Made by a program: the position numbers and the translations under genes. From assembly GCF_007990775.1 (NCBI RefSeq), contig NZ_BJXB01000013.1, positions 110,136 through 174,135 of the forward strand: a stretch of 64,000 nucleotides of DNA. Direction: 5' to 3'. Below the pieces are notes generated by a model. The model had not been told where the DNA came from. It ran no database searches and saw only the letters and a list, made by a program, of their open reading frames with translations. This DNA comes from Deinococcus cellulosilyticus NBRC 106333 = KACC 11606. GTDB lineage: Bacteria > Deinococcota > Deinococci > Deinococcales > Deinococcaceae. Positions 48,346 to 56,772 of this stretch are shown in pieces; within the stretch, counting starts at the first letter, position 1, and the number at the start of each line of letters is the position of its first letter.

Positions 48346-49343
48346 TGGGGATCTCTGCTGCAGAAGCAAAGCGCCTGATCCTGTCCGGGCAGGCTCCAGA
48401 GCATCTGGTGGTGCAGGGTGTTCTGGAATTTCAGGGGGAAAAACAACTCCGTTCCCTGCCAGCTTTTCTGACCTGTGACACCCTGGATGTGCGGGAATGT
48501 CCGAACCTGCATAGGCTGCCAGATGGTCTTTCTGCTGGAACCGTGCTGGCAGGATACACCCACCTGCAAAGCGTGCCAGACACCATCAAAGTGAAATTCA
48601 AACTGGATCTGGAAGGCTGCACCAGCCTGATCTCTCTGCCAGAAAGCCTCAAAGTGGGCTCCCTGATCCTGCGGGACTGCGTGAGCCTCAGGCAGCTTCC
48701 AGAAGGACTGGACGTGTATTTCCTGGATGTCAGTGGCTGCAGCGCCCTGGAACACCTGCCAGAACAGGCCAGGGTGCAGGGGGGCCATGTGGTTCTCAGA
48801 GGTTGCACCCGACTCAAAAGCCTCCCCTCCTGGCTGAACCGGGTGGCCCGACTCGACCTGCGTGGGTGTGAGCATCTGCACACCCTCCCTGAGACGCTGA
48901 AAGTCAGTGGCTGGATTGACCTTGCGGATTCTGGCATCACCTCCCTTCCCCACCATGGGCAGGTTCCACTGCGCTGGAAAGGGGTCCCGATTGAACCCCG
49001 CATTGCGTTTGATCCCGCATCGATCACCGGACAGGAGATCCTGGAGACCGACAACGCCGAACTGCGCCGCGTCAAACTGGAACGCATGGGCTACGAGAAT
49101 TTCCTGGCAGAGGTCGATGCCCAGATTCTGGACCAGGATCAGGATGCAGGCGGGCCCCGCAAACTCCTGAAAGTTCCCCTGCCCGACGATGAGGATCTGG
49201 TGGCCCTGTGGGTCATCTGCCCTTCCACAGACCGCAACTACGTGATCCGGGTGCCGCCCAAAATGAAAACCGCCCATCAGGCGGCGGCATGGATTGCTGG
49301 CTTTGATGATCCGAAGCTGTATCAGCCGGTCATGGAGACCTGA
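48345..49343 (+). CDS. leucine-rich protein with DUF6745-like C-terminus
   Basis: 332 residues. About residues 35-215 are eight irregular repeats of the form L-x-L-x-x-C-x-x-L-x-x-L-P (for example LDLEGCTSLISLPESL, LILRDCVSLRQLPEGL, LDVSGCSALEHLPEQA, LDLRGCEHLHTLPETL), so an LRR solenoid with a Cys in each turn. The last 90 residues (ELRRVKLERMGYENFLAEVD ... YVIRVPPKMKTAHQAAAWIAGF) match the end of DUF6745-type proteins. Its 3' end overlaps the convergent STM4011-like gene by 14 bp. Function unknown. Confidence 0.75.
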   Translation: MGISAAEAKRLILSGQAPEHLVVQGVLEFQGEKQLRSLPAFLTCDTLDVRECPNLHRLPDGLSAGTVLAGYTHLQSVPDTIKVKFKLDLEGCTSLISLPESLKVGSLILRDCVSLRQLPEGLDVYFLDVSGCSALEHLPEQARVQGGHVVLRGCTRLKSLPSWLNRVARLDLRGCEHLHTLPETLKVSGWIDLADSGITSLPHHGQVPLRWKGVPIEPRIAFDPASITGQEILETDNAELRRVKLERMGYENFLAEVDAQILDQDQDAGGPRKLLKVPLPDDEDLVALWVICPSTDRNYVIRVPPKMKTAHQAAAWIAGFDDPKLYQPVMET

Positions 49344-50199
49344 AGAAGGCCGCAGGAATCCTCTCCAGCACCCCTCCTTCAAACACCGGGTAAAGCTCCA
49401 GTTCTTTCAGGTGCACATACCCGATGTGACAGTCACAAAAACGCCTGCTGCACGCCCTGGGTCTGAGCACCTCCTGCCAGTCCGGGGCGTGAATGTTTCC
49501 CAGCACCTGGTCCACAAAATGGCACCGCCGGATGTCTCCCTGTTCGTCCACGGTGATCACGGTTTCTCCAGCGAAACAGGCTTTGCCTCTGCTGGGGTAC
49601 TGCCGGGTGTTTTGTTCAAAGAGGGGATCAATGCCTGTCAGGAAACCCACCTGCTCGGGGGTGTAGGGGTACATCTGGTGCCCTTTGTGGTAGGCATTCA
49701 CCCACAGGTATACCTCCGCAGGCAGGGCCGCCCTGAGGGCCTCAATCTCTGCAAAATGGCCGGGCCTGCCCACCACACCCACACTGAACCTGACCCCAGT
49801 TTCCAGCAATGTCCGGGATTGCTGCAAAAATTTTTCTCTGGACACCTGGGACGGGTGGTAGGTGCACCAGAAAGCCAGCTTTTCGGTCTGGCAGTCCTGC
49901 AGGAAAGACAGTCTGCTGCTCAGGTTGGTCTGCATCACCACCTTCTGAACATGGGGAAGGTGCGAGAGTTCCATGATGGCCTGCTGGTATCGTGGAATGG
50001 GCAACGCTTCCCCCCACGGCGTGAAAAAGACGCTGAACTGCACCTGCTGTTCCCTCTTCACCCAGTCCAGAAACTGCTGGAGGCTTTCGGTGTCCTGAAT
50101 GCGTTTTTCTGGAGTCTCGGGGCGTTTGGCAAAAGGGCAGTACGTGCAGGCGTAATTGCAGGTTTCCAGTGCCCCCCGGTACAGCACGGAGAGCTTCAT
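49330..50199 (-). CDS. STM4011-family radical SAM protein
   Basis: 289 residues. Radical SAM motif Cys14-x3-Cys18-x2-Cys21 in ETCNYACTYCPFAKRPE binds the 4Fe-4S cluster with S-adenosylmethionine. Later cysteines (KACFAGETV, RRCHF, ACSRRFCDC) suggest an auxiliary cluster. The length and order fit the STM4011 family, whose substrate is unknown. The ATG at 50199 has GGGGGAGGA upstream and overlaps the SMI1/KNR4 stop by 4 nt. Last gene of the minus-strand operon. Confidence 0.85.
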   Translation of the reverse strand: MKLSVLYRGALETCNYACTYCPFAKRPETPEKRIQDTESLQQFLDWVKREQQVQFSVFFTPWGEALPIPRYQQAIMELSHLPHVQKVVMQTNLSSRLSFLQDCQTEKLAFWCTYHPSQVSREKFLQQSRTLLETGVRFSVGVVGRPGHFAEIEALRAALPAEVYLWVNAYHKGHQMYPYTPEQVGFLTGIDPLFEQNTRQYPSRGKACFAGETVITVDEQGDIRRCHFVDQVLGNIHAPDWQEVLRPRACSRRFCDCHIGYVHLKELELYPVFEGGVLERIPAAFFRSP

Positions 50200-50720
50200 T
50201 CCTCCCCCATCTCGAAAAACAGGTCCTGGTCCGAGAGCCACGCCTCAAACCAGTCTGTGAGGTTGGCGGTTTGCCACACCACGCAATCCTCTGCCGGGGT
50301 TTCGTCGTCCCAGGCATCCAGGTCCATGATGCCCACCTGTTCGGTCTGCAGGTTCAGGACCGAGTAGACCGTGCAACCCCAGTAGCAGAACAAGAGCAGG
50401 TGTTCCGGCCACCCCCGCTGCAGGAAATTCAGGTACATGGGGAGGATCTGGTCTGAAGTGGACACAAAAGCAGGATCTTTGAGGGGCATCAGGCCGTAAC
50501 CCGGACCAAAATTCCCATCTCCGACCTGCGTGTACACCTGCCGAAAGACTTCGGGGAGGTCCACCCCCAGTTCCTGCTCCAGCTCAAACAGGCGTTCAGG
50601 GAGAAGGGGTGGGCTTGCCACATGCCGGATGGGAGGGTTCCATCCTTCATCCATGTTCTGGTCGGTGGCTTTCAGGGGGTCCAGGGCACGTTCTCTGAGG
50701 CGTTCAATCAGTGTCGTCAT
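50196..50720 (-). CDS. SMI1/KNR4 (SUKH) family protein
   Basis: 174 residues. SPPLLPERLFELEQELGVDLPEVFRQVYTQVGDGNFGPGYGLMPLKD is the SUKH/SMI1-KNR4 core, and the C-terminal half has LLLFCYWGCTVYSVLNL and GIMDLDAW. SUKH proteins are often immunity proteins to polymorphic toxins, but a variety of other roles exist. It lies inside the STM4011-4015 operon: 3 nt after STM4012 stop, 4-nt overlap with STM4011. It could be a carrier or a chaperone for the products here. Confidence 0.85.
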   Translation of the reverse strand: MTTLIERLRERALDPLKATDQNMDEGWNPPIRHVASPPLLPERLFELEQELGVDLPEVFRQVYTQVGDGNFGPGYGLMPLKDPAFVSTSDQILPMYLNFLQRGWPEHLLLFCYWGCTVYSVLNLQTEQVGIMDLDAWDDETPAEDCVVWQTANLTDWFEAWLSDQDLFFEMGEE

Positions 50721-50723
50721 GTT

Positions 50724-52034
50724 TCACCTGAGGATGAAGTCAGACATGCGCTCCTGAATCCCGGGGGCATAGAACCAGGGGCCAATCACATCCGAGACCT
50801 CAAAGCCTTTCTCTGTGAGGGTCCAGAGGCCATCTGTGTTGCGGGCCAGCCCAAGGTCGATCAGGGCATTGATTTCAGGATAATCCTGCTGAAAAGGGGT
50901 ACCAAACAGCGATTTGTAGTGGCCCTCACGGAGTCCTGAGGCGTGCAGAATGGATTGCAGAATGAAGCGGCGTCTGCGGGTGTCCAGATCGAGCTCAATG
51001 CCATAATTCACGTGTTCAAAAGATGCAGCATCCCTCTTCACGTAATCCCAGAGGATTTCCCTGACCCCACTGTGGCCCACGGCATACTCACTGGAGTAAT
51101 GGAGGGTGCTGGTGTAGGAGCGTGCACCGCAGCCCAGACCCACCATGCCATCTTCCTGACAGCAGTAGACGGGAGCTGCAGTGTCTGCAGTGGGCTTGCG
51201 AAAGAAACGCATGCTCACCTGCTCGTAGCCCCGGGACAGCAGAAAATCTCTGCCCAGGCGGTACAGTTCCAGGCGTTCATCTTCCCAGGTGCGGCCTGCA
51301 CGCCCGATTCCGGTCAGGGGGCGCACGTAGAGGGGATACAGAAAGAGTTCTTCCGGGTCATGCTCCAGAGCCGTTTTCAGGGAGTGCAGCCAGGTTTCCG
51401 GGGTCTGGTGGGACAGGCCATAGATCAGGTCGATGTTCAGCACAGGAATCTGAGCCTCGCGGATGTTTTGCAGGGCCTGATGCACCGTGCGGTTGTCCTG
51501 TGCCCTCCCCACCGATTTCACCTCCTGCTCAATGAAGCTCTGCACTCCGATGCTGACCCGGTTCACCTGATGGTCCGAGAGCACCTTCAGGCGTTCCGGG
51601 GTGGCGGTTGCTGGACTGGTCTCAACACTGGTGGGAACTTTTGCAAAGTCCATCTCAAACAGTTCAGCAATCCCAAAAAGCCTCTCCAGATCCTCTGGCT
51701 CCAGATAGGTGGGTGTCCCTCCACCAATGGCGAATCTGGAGAAATGGGCCTCTCCGAGCCTTTCACGGGTGATCCTGGCCTGCAGTTCCAGGGTGTCCAG
51801 ATAGGCCTTCTCCAGGGGTTTCGGGGCATTCACGGTGGTGAACAGGTTGCAGAACCCGCAGCGCATCTCGCAAAAAGGAATGTGCAGGTACAAAAAGAGC
51901 TGGCTGCGGTCCTGTTCTGCCCACACCTGCTGCAGATTCACTGGCTCCAGAGGACGGTAAGCCGTCTTGTGGGGATAGGCATAGGTGTAGCCCAGGTAAG
52001 GGTTTCTGGCATCAAGGAGGTCTTTCAGGTTCAT
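50724..52034 (-). CDS. STM4012-family radical SAM (HemN-like) protein
   Basis: 436 residues. Cys55-x3-Cys59-x2-Cys62 in HIPFCEMRCGFC matches the HemN/HutW-type motif, followed by IGGGTPTYL, SVETSPATATPERLKVL and NRVSIGVQSF as in coproporphyrinogen oxidase-like radical SAM proteins. The C-terminal part resembles the HemN winged-helix region but carries family-specific text. NCBI-style family name STM4012. It is not assumed to act on coproporphyrinogen. It overlaps STM4013 by 4 nt. Confidence 0.9.
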   Translation of the reverse strand: MNLKDLLDARNPYLGYTYAYPHKTAYRPLEPVNLQQVWAEQDRSQLFLYLHIPFCEMRCGFCNLFTTVNAPKPLEKAYLDTLELQARITRERLGEAHFSRFAIGGGTPTYLEPEDLERLFGIAELFEMDFAKVPTSVETSPATATPERLKVLSDHQVNRVSIGVQSFIEQEVKSVGRAQDNRTVHQALQNIREAQIPVLNIDLIYGLSHQTPETWLHSLKTALEHDPEELFLYPLYVRPLTGIGRAGRTWEDERLELYRLGRDFLLSRGYEQVSMRFFRKPTADTAAPVYCCQEDGMVGLGCGARSYTSTLHYSSEYAVGHSGVREILWDYVKRDAASFEHVNYGIELDLDTRRRRFILQSILHASGLREGHYKSLFGTPFQQDYPEINALIDLGLARNTDGLWTLTEKGFEVSDVIGPWFYAPGIQERMSDFILR

Positions 52035-52819
52035 GGTCCAGCTCCGATCACAAATTCAGCGTAAGGCACAGTCCACACCACTTCATGGCCCAGACGGTGG
52101 CCGTGAAACCCATCTTCCCCGAAAGCCTCGCCGTGGTCCGATGTGAGGATCACCAGGGCAGGTCCCCTCTGCTGCTGGGCTTCCAGCAACCTCACCAGGT
52201 GGGGCTCCGCCTGCTCCAGCGCAGCCTTCTGGGTCTCAGGGCTGTCGGTCTGCAGGTCTGCATGGAAAATGTGGGTGGGTTTGTGGGTGGCAGAAAGGTT
52301 GAGGAACAGAAACACCCTCTGGTCTGTAGAAACATCGTCCAGCACCCTCAAAGCAGCTTTCACCTGTGCTTGCGCAGAATGGCGGCTGGTCACCCCCATG
52401 TCTCTGGACCAGTGGCTTTCCTGAAAAAGCCCGGGCAGCACCTGACCCAGTGGCGTTTCCTGATTGAAAAACCCCACCCCGCCAATGCAGACGGTGTGGT
52501 ACCCCCTGCGGGCCAGGGCTTGTGGCAGGGTGGCTTCGTCAAAAACAAAAGTCTGCGGATGGGTGGTCTCTGATCCCTGAAACCGGGCTGCAAACAATCT
52601 GGGATGCCGCCCTGGCACAGCAGGGGTGGGCAGGAACCCTGAGAAAAACGCGTGGTGGGCTGCGTAAGTGAAACTGGCCGGAGAATGCCGCTTCTCCCAC
52701 TCCGCAAAATACTTTCCGAGTCCTGGCAGGTGGGCCTGTTGTGCCACATCAAACCGCAGGCTGTCCAGCGTGATGAACAGGACATCGTGGGTGCCGATCA
52801 GGGTTCTGGCGTTCAGCAT
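52031..52819 (-). CDS. STM4013/SEN3800-family hydrolase (alkaline phosphatase fold)
   Basis: 262 residues. The alkaline-phosphatase/sulfatase superfamily pattern is visible: FITLDSLRFDV near the start (first metal Asp), AAHHAFFSGFLPT (nucleophile region), and LVILTSDHGEAFGEDGFHGHRLGHE (Asp-His and further metal ligands). Short for a sulfatase, with no signal peptide, so cytosolic. The substrate is unknown. Overlaps STM4014 by 7 nt and STM4012 by 4 nt. Confidence 0.85.
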   Translation of the reverse strand: MLNARTLIGTHDVLFITLDSLRFDVAQQAHLPGLGKYFAEWEKRHSPASFTYAAHHAFFSGFLPTPAVPGRHPRLFAARFQGSETTHPQTFVFDEATLPQALARRGYHTVCIGGVGFFNQETPLGQVLPGLFQESHWSRDMGVTSRHSAQAQVKAALRVLDDVSTDQRVFLFLNLSATHKPTHIFHADLQTDSPETQKAALEQAEPHLVRLLEAQQQRGPALVILTSDHGEAFGEDGFHGHRLGHEVVWTVPYAEFVIGAGP

Positions 52820-53946
52820 GGTTGCATCTCCTGCAACTTGAAGAGCTCTGCAGTGAAGGTGTCCATGCCCTGCCAGAACACGTTGCGGTGGTAGTCCCCA
52901 AAGGCGTTTCCTTCAAGCAGGGCGTGCTGCCGCAAACTGGGTCGCACCAGCACATCGAGGCCTGCATACAGGGTTTTTGGGAACACCTGCATGGCCCTTT
53001 GACAGGTCTGCTCGATGCTGTCCCAGTGGTCTCCCAGCAAGGCTTTCAGGGCTTCAAGGTCTCCCCGGTCATTCCCGAGGTGCAGGTTGGTCATGGGTCC
53101 CTGCCCAAGCCGCACCATCCTCTGCATGGGGGTCTGGCCGATCACCACCACCCTCAGGTCGATCAGTTTGCCCTGAAAACTGGCCTTGGGCACCCACGCC
53201 TCCACCTGCAAAGGATGCCTGCACAGCAGATCCATGATGCTGCGGATGTCTGACCACTGGTCGTAATGAAGAAGTTTCCTGGAGTTGTACAGCCTGCCCT
53301 GTTCCCTTTCAACGGTGCTGACCGCCCTGATTTTTCTGCCCGACACCTGCAGGGCCAGCGCTCCACTGGCACTGCTGCCGTGGGCCAGTTTGATGAAGAC
53401 CCTGAAGAGTCCAGACGCCCTCATGTGCTCCAGCAGTTCGTCAAAAGAACGGGGTTCCGGGAGCCTCTGCGGAACAGGAAGCCCTGCATCATCCCATTTC
53501 TGTGAGGTGATGCGCTTGTCGAAGAGTTCCAGGGCCTCTGGGAAATCAAGGGTTTTCTGATGGGCTGGTGCATCCCTGAGCTGGGTGTCCAGAAGGTCAA
53601 AAAAAGCCTTCAGGCCCTGATACCACTGTCTGGAGGGTGGGATTCGGCCCTTTTCAAGATCCAGGCTTTCCACATCCGCAACCACGTCATAAGGGGCTTC
53701 GGTGCTTTCCTGACCCAGTTTCAGCAAGGCCCGTTCGGTGTGCATGCACTCACCGGAAGCCTCCACCCGCACCACACCACCTTCAGGCACCAGACGGGCA
53801 AGGTCCACCTTCTGCCCGATGATGTCGAGGTGAGAAACCACAGTGGCCTCAGGCCAGCCCAGATGGCGCAGGCTGGCCTGAAAAGCCCGGACCCGGCGGC
53901 TGTCCGGAGGTGCAATGATCAGCACAGGTCGGGGAGAAAGCCGCAT
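52813..53946 (-). CDS. STM4014-family ATP-grasp protein
   Basis: 377 residues. The N-terminal 120 residues have a Rossmann-like part (PVLIIAPPDSRRVRAFQASLRHLGW). Residues 150-340 look like an ATP-grasp fold: LFDKRITSQKWDDAGLPVPQRL, FIKLAHGSSASGALAL (Lys of the phosphate loop), RVVVIGQTPMQRMVRL and YAGLDVLVRPSLRQHALLEGNAFGD (acidic metal ligands and ENA). ATP-grasp ligases join a carboxylate to an amine or a thiol. Here this suggests peptide or ester bond formation in the pathway; the substrate is unknown. Confidence 0.85.
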   Translation of the reverse strand: MRLSPRPVLIIAPPDSRRVRAFQASLRHLGWPEATVVSHLDIIGQKVDLARLVPEGGVVRVEASGECMHTERALLKLGQESTEAPYDVVADVESLDLEKGRIPPSRQWYQGLKAFFDLLDTQLRDAPAHQKTLDFPEALELFDKRITSQKWDDAGLPVPQRLPEPRSFDELLEHMRASGLFRVFIKLAHGSSASGALALQVSGRKIRAVSTVEREQGRLYNSRKLLHYDQWSDIRSIMDLLCRHPLQVEAWVPKASFQGKLIDLRVVVIGQTPMQRMVRLGQGPMTNLHLGNDRGDLEALKALLGDHWDSIEQTCQRAMQVFPKTLYAGLDVLVRPSLRQHALLEGNAFGDYHRNVFWQGMDTFTAELFKLQEMQPC

Positions 53947-53949
53947 GGA

Positions 53950-54867
53950 TTATTCGCCGATGCTCACAAAGCGCCAGTCGTCGTCGGGGTCCTGTGGGTC
54001 ACCCAGGTCCACTTCGATGCCCAGAGCTTTCAGCTGTTCTTCCATCTCTTCTGACAGAAAGTGATGCTCCAGATCGAGGTGCTTGAGGTGCTTGAGGGCA
54101 TCTGCACTGTTCACCAGTGCCTGTCCCCCTTCGTCGGAAAGGGTACCCAGGGAGAGGTCGAGCACTTCAAGCTGGGCCAGCACCGGAGCATTCACAATCA
54201 CCTGGGCGATCTCGTCCTGGTTTTCTGCATTCTTGAGCCCGAGGTACCTGAGTTTTGGAAACAGGGCGCCGTCCAGAATGGGCGTCAGGTCTGACATGTC
54301 GTAGTCTGCCCCGTAATTGTCGGTGCCGAGGTACAGTTCGAGGTGGATCAGCTCTGGAAGTTCTGCCTGCATGATGTCCCGCACGGTCTCGGCAGACATG
54401 CCTCCGGTCTGAACAATCAGGGTCTGCAAGTTTGGAGCTTTCAGGTTCTTGAAGCGCAGGCCGTTTCCCCCGCGTGCCCCGAAGTGCTTCAGGCCAGGAT
54501 AGGCTGCAAAAAGCGGGCCATTGTCGCTGTTCTGAATCCAGGAAATCTCATTTTCCTCGTAGGTGATGTCTCCGAAGAACAACACTTCAAGCTGAGAGAG
54601 CTGCTCACGGGCCTGCACCAGGGCATCAATGGCCTCGGTGGGCTCCACTTCGCTGTCGGTGCCCCACATGCCCACCACAAGCCCACGGGACTGTTCTGCC
54701 CCTTCTGTGGCCAGGTAGCCCTGGAATTTCTCAACCCAGGAGGTCTTGTCGTCGTATTCCACAGCAATGCGGTAAATGGTGTTTTCCAGATGGGCCAGGG
54801 GCTGTCCGGGTTCCCAGCTTCTGACGTTGTAGCCACCAAATTGATCCAGATGTTTTCCAATGGTCAT
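53950..54867 (-). CDS. STM4015-family leucine-rich protein
   Basis: 305 residues. The region from about 85 to 290 has LRR-type beta-turns: LSQLEVLFFGD, NLQTLIVQTGGMS, LPELIHLELYLG, FPKLRYLGLKN, LAQLEVLDLSLG, LKHLKHLDLEHH. The acidic composition and ELYLGTDNYGADYDMSDL match the STM4015 family of the same clusters. The ATG at 54867 follows GGGAGGACTTC. First gene of the six-gene minus-strand operon; 3 nt before STM4014. Confidence 0.85.
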   Translation of the reverse strand: MTIGKHLDQFGGYNVRSWEPGQPLAHLENTIYRIAVEYDDKTSWVEKFQGYLATEGAEQSRGLVVGMWGTDSEVEPTEAIDALVQAREQLSQLEVLFFGDITYEENEISWIQNSDNGPLFAAYPGLKHFGARGGNGLRFKNLKAPNLQTLIVQTGGMSAETVRDIMQAELPELIHLELYLGTDNYGADYDMSDLTPILDGALFPKLRYLGLKNAENQDEIAQVIVNAPVLAQLEVLDLSLGTLSDEGGQALVNSADALKHLKHLDLEHHFLSEEMEEQLKALGIEVDLGDPQDPDDDWRFVSIGE

Positions 54868-54891
54868 GAAGTCCTCCCTCAAATTATGTTC

Positions 54892-54907
54892 TATCCTGAT
54901 CAGGATA
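54892..54907. promoter_or_regulatory. palindrome upstream of the STM4015 gene
   Basis: TATCCTGATCAGGATA is a perfect 16-bp palindrome. On the minus strand CATAAT lies just downstream of it as a possible -10, 25 bp from the ATG. Candidate operator for the operon. Confidence 0.55.
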
Positions 54908-54936
54908 ACGTGATTTTGCTCAAAATGAAACCCATC

Positions 54937-55512
54937 TCAGAGACCGAGCAGTTTTGCGGTGCGGCCTCTGGGGGTCCGGTAGCCGCTGCGTGCATGCAGG
55001 GCCTCCAGGTAGTCCTGATTGAAGGTGTAAACCAGTTGCACATTGTTGCCATAGCTGTCCACCATGAAGCCATTGAGCACAAATCCTGCCCGCATTTTGG
55101 GAATGAGGACCTGGTTGTTGGTCATGCGGTGGTAGCTCTTCACCAGTTCAAAACCCATTGAACCGAAGAGCCTGAGAAGCTCGGGAAGCAGCCTGGAATA
55201 CAGTCCCCTGTTCTGGTGGGCCGGAAGCCATCCGGTGTCTTTCATCACGATGGTCTGTTCGTCGGCCTGCTCGGAGTAATGCCAGCCGATCAGCTCTCCT
55301 TCAAAAAACAGGCCCAGACAGACCTGAATGCCTTTTGGGGTGCCTCCAAGCTCGGTGATGCGCTGTTGCTGCTCAGGGGTGCGGGCCTCCTGCCAGCGGA
55401 ATGCAAAGTACTCTCCGAAAATCTGCTCTTCAATTCTGGCGCAGGCGTCCAGGTACTCCTGATAGGTGATGGGCTGAATGCGGTACCCACCTCCCAGGTC
55501 CATGTCAATCAA
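54937..55512 (-). CDS. GNAT family N-acetyltransferase
   Basis: 191 residues. The acyl-CoA fold has LGLFFEGELIGWHYSEQ, LPAHQNRGLYSRLLPELLRLF (the Q/R-x-x-G-x-G/A region with QNRG) and NNQVLIPKMRAGFVLNGFMVD. Likely a GNAT enzyme, substrate unknown. The TTG start at 55512 has AAGGAG 5 nt upstream; an ATG at 55503 is the alternative. It lies upstream of the STM40xx operon on the same strand, separated by the palindrome region, so it may or may not belong to the system. Confidence 0.8.
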   Translation of the reverse strand: MIDMDLGGGYRIQPITYQEYLDACARIEEQIFGEYFAFRWQEARTPEQQQRITELGGTPKGIQVCLGLFFEGELIGWHYSEQADEQTIVMKDTGWLPAHQNRGLYSRLLPELLRLFGSMGFELVKSYHRMTNNQVLIPKMRAGFVLNGFMVDSYGNNVQLVYTFNQDYLEALHARSGYRTPRGRTAKLLGL

Positions 55513-55600
55513 GGTCGCTCCTTCTGGCCCCTCCAGCAGGCTGGAAAGCCAACACGATGAATTCAATGCACTGTAACAAAAAATGAACAGAAATGAACCC

Positions 55601-56098
55601 TCAGCGCACCACCTCAAAAGCCAGATGGGCCAGTTCATCCCGCAGGAGGCCCTCCCAGCCTGTCTGCACGGCATTCAGACTGCCCGGCAGTGCAAAAAGC
55701 AGGGTTTTTCCTGCAAGCCCTCCCACAGCCCTGGACAGCATGGCTGCTCCTTTCACCTGCTGGTAAGAGAGCATCCGGAAGAGTTCCCCAAAACCTGGCA
55801 TGGGCTTTTCGATCAGGCTTTCGATCACCGGAATGGTGACATCCCGCCCGGCGATGCCCGTGCCACCCGAACTGATCACGATCTGGGCATCCTGCATGAA
55901 GGTGCGGAAGGCAGTTTCGATCTGGTCCTTTTCATCTTTGACGATGGTTCGGCCCGTGAGCACATGCCCGGTTTTTTCAATTTCTGCTGCAAGGTAATTT
56001 CCGCTGTGGTCGTTTTCCAGTGTGCGCGTGTCAGAAATGGTGATGACCGCCACCCGCACCTGACGGGGAGCCTGGGATTTGTGTTCTGGTTGCGTCAT
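55601..56098 (-). CDS. moaB: MoaB/MogA-family molybdopterin protein
   Basis: 165 residues. VAVITISDTRT at the start, then VISSGGTGIAGRDVTIPVIESL (the GGTGxxxRD signature), and FRMLSYQQVKGAAMLSRAVGG and ALPGSLNAV. It belongs to the MoaB type, which adenylylates molybdopterin in molybdenum cofactor assembly. TAGAGT ends 6 nt before the ATG (leaderless). No other moa gene is in the window. Confidence 0.9.
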   Translation of the reverse strand: MTQPEHKSQAPRQVRVAVITISDTRTLENDHSGNYLAAEIEKTGHVLTGRTIVKDEKDQIETAFRTFMQDAQIVISSGGTGIAGRDVTIPVIESLIEKPMPGFGELFRMLSYQQVKGAAMLSRAVGGLAGKTLLFALPGSLNAVQTGWEGLLRDELAHLAFEVVR

Positions 56099-56127
56099 GC
56101 CTTCACTCTACCGAAATGCCCTGCAGC

Positions 56128-56772
56128 TCAGATCAACTTGTGCTCAATGGCCTTGAGCACAGCACGGGTGCGGTCCCGGGTGCCCAGTTTAGAGAGGATG
56201 CTGGACACATGGTTTTTGACCGTTCCCTCCGAGAGGTTCTTGGCTCCAGCAATCTCCTTGTTGCTGTACCCTCCGGCCATCAGGCGCAGCACCTCAAGCT
56301 CCCGTTCGGTGAGGGGCTCGACCCCATAACGTTCTGGCTCTGCCCCTTTCCCCTGATTTCTGAGGGCCTGCAGGATGCGGTCCGTCACGGCAGGCTGCAC
56401 ATACTGTGACCCCGAAGCCACCGTGCGCACGGCATCAAGCAGTTGCTGCAGCGAGGCATCTTTCAGCAAAAAACCTCTGGCCCCGAGTTTCACCGCTTCA
56501 AGCACCACCTCGTCGTCATCAAAAGTGGTGAGGATCAGCACAGCAGGAGGAGAGGGCCAGGACTGCAGGTGCCGCAGCACCTCCACCCCATTCATGCGAG
56601 GCATCCTCACATCCAGCAGCACCACCTGAACCGGATGGTCTTTCAGCTTTTGCAACCCTTCTTCCCCATCTTGCGCCTCAAACACCACCTCAATGTCTCC
56701 TGCAATTTCCAGCAGGGCACGGATGCCCTGCCGCACCAGCAGTTGATCGTCCATCAGGGCCACCTGAATCAT
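56128..56772 (-). CDS. NarL-family response regulator
   Basis: 214 residues. The receiver (VALMDDQLLVRQGIRALLEIAG, phospho-acceptor in VVLLDVRMPRMNGVE, Lys in LLKDAS) is joined to a LuxR-type HTH: LTEREVEVLRLMAGGYSNKEIAGAKNLSEGTVKNHVSSILSKLGTRDR. Its ATG overlaps the kinase stop by 4 nt, so it is the cognate partner of the kinase upstream. Confidence 0.95.
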   Translation of the reverse strand: MIQVALMDDQLLVRQGIRALLEIAGDIEVVFEAQDGEEGLQKLKDHPVQVVLLDVRMPRMNGVEVLRHLQSWPSPPAVLILTTFDDDEVVLEAVKLGARGFLLKDASLQQLLDAVRTVASGSQYVQPAVTDRILQALRNQGKGAEPERYGVEPLTERELEVLRLMAGGYSNKEIAGAKNLSEGTVKNHVSSILSKLGTRDRTRAVLKAIEHKLI

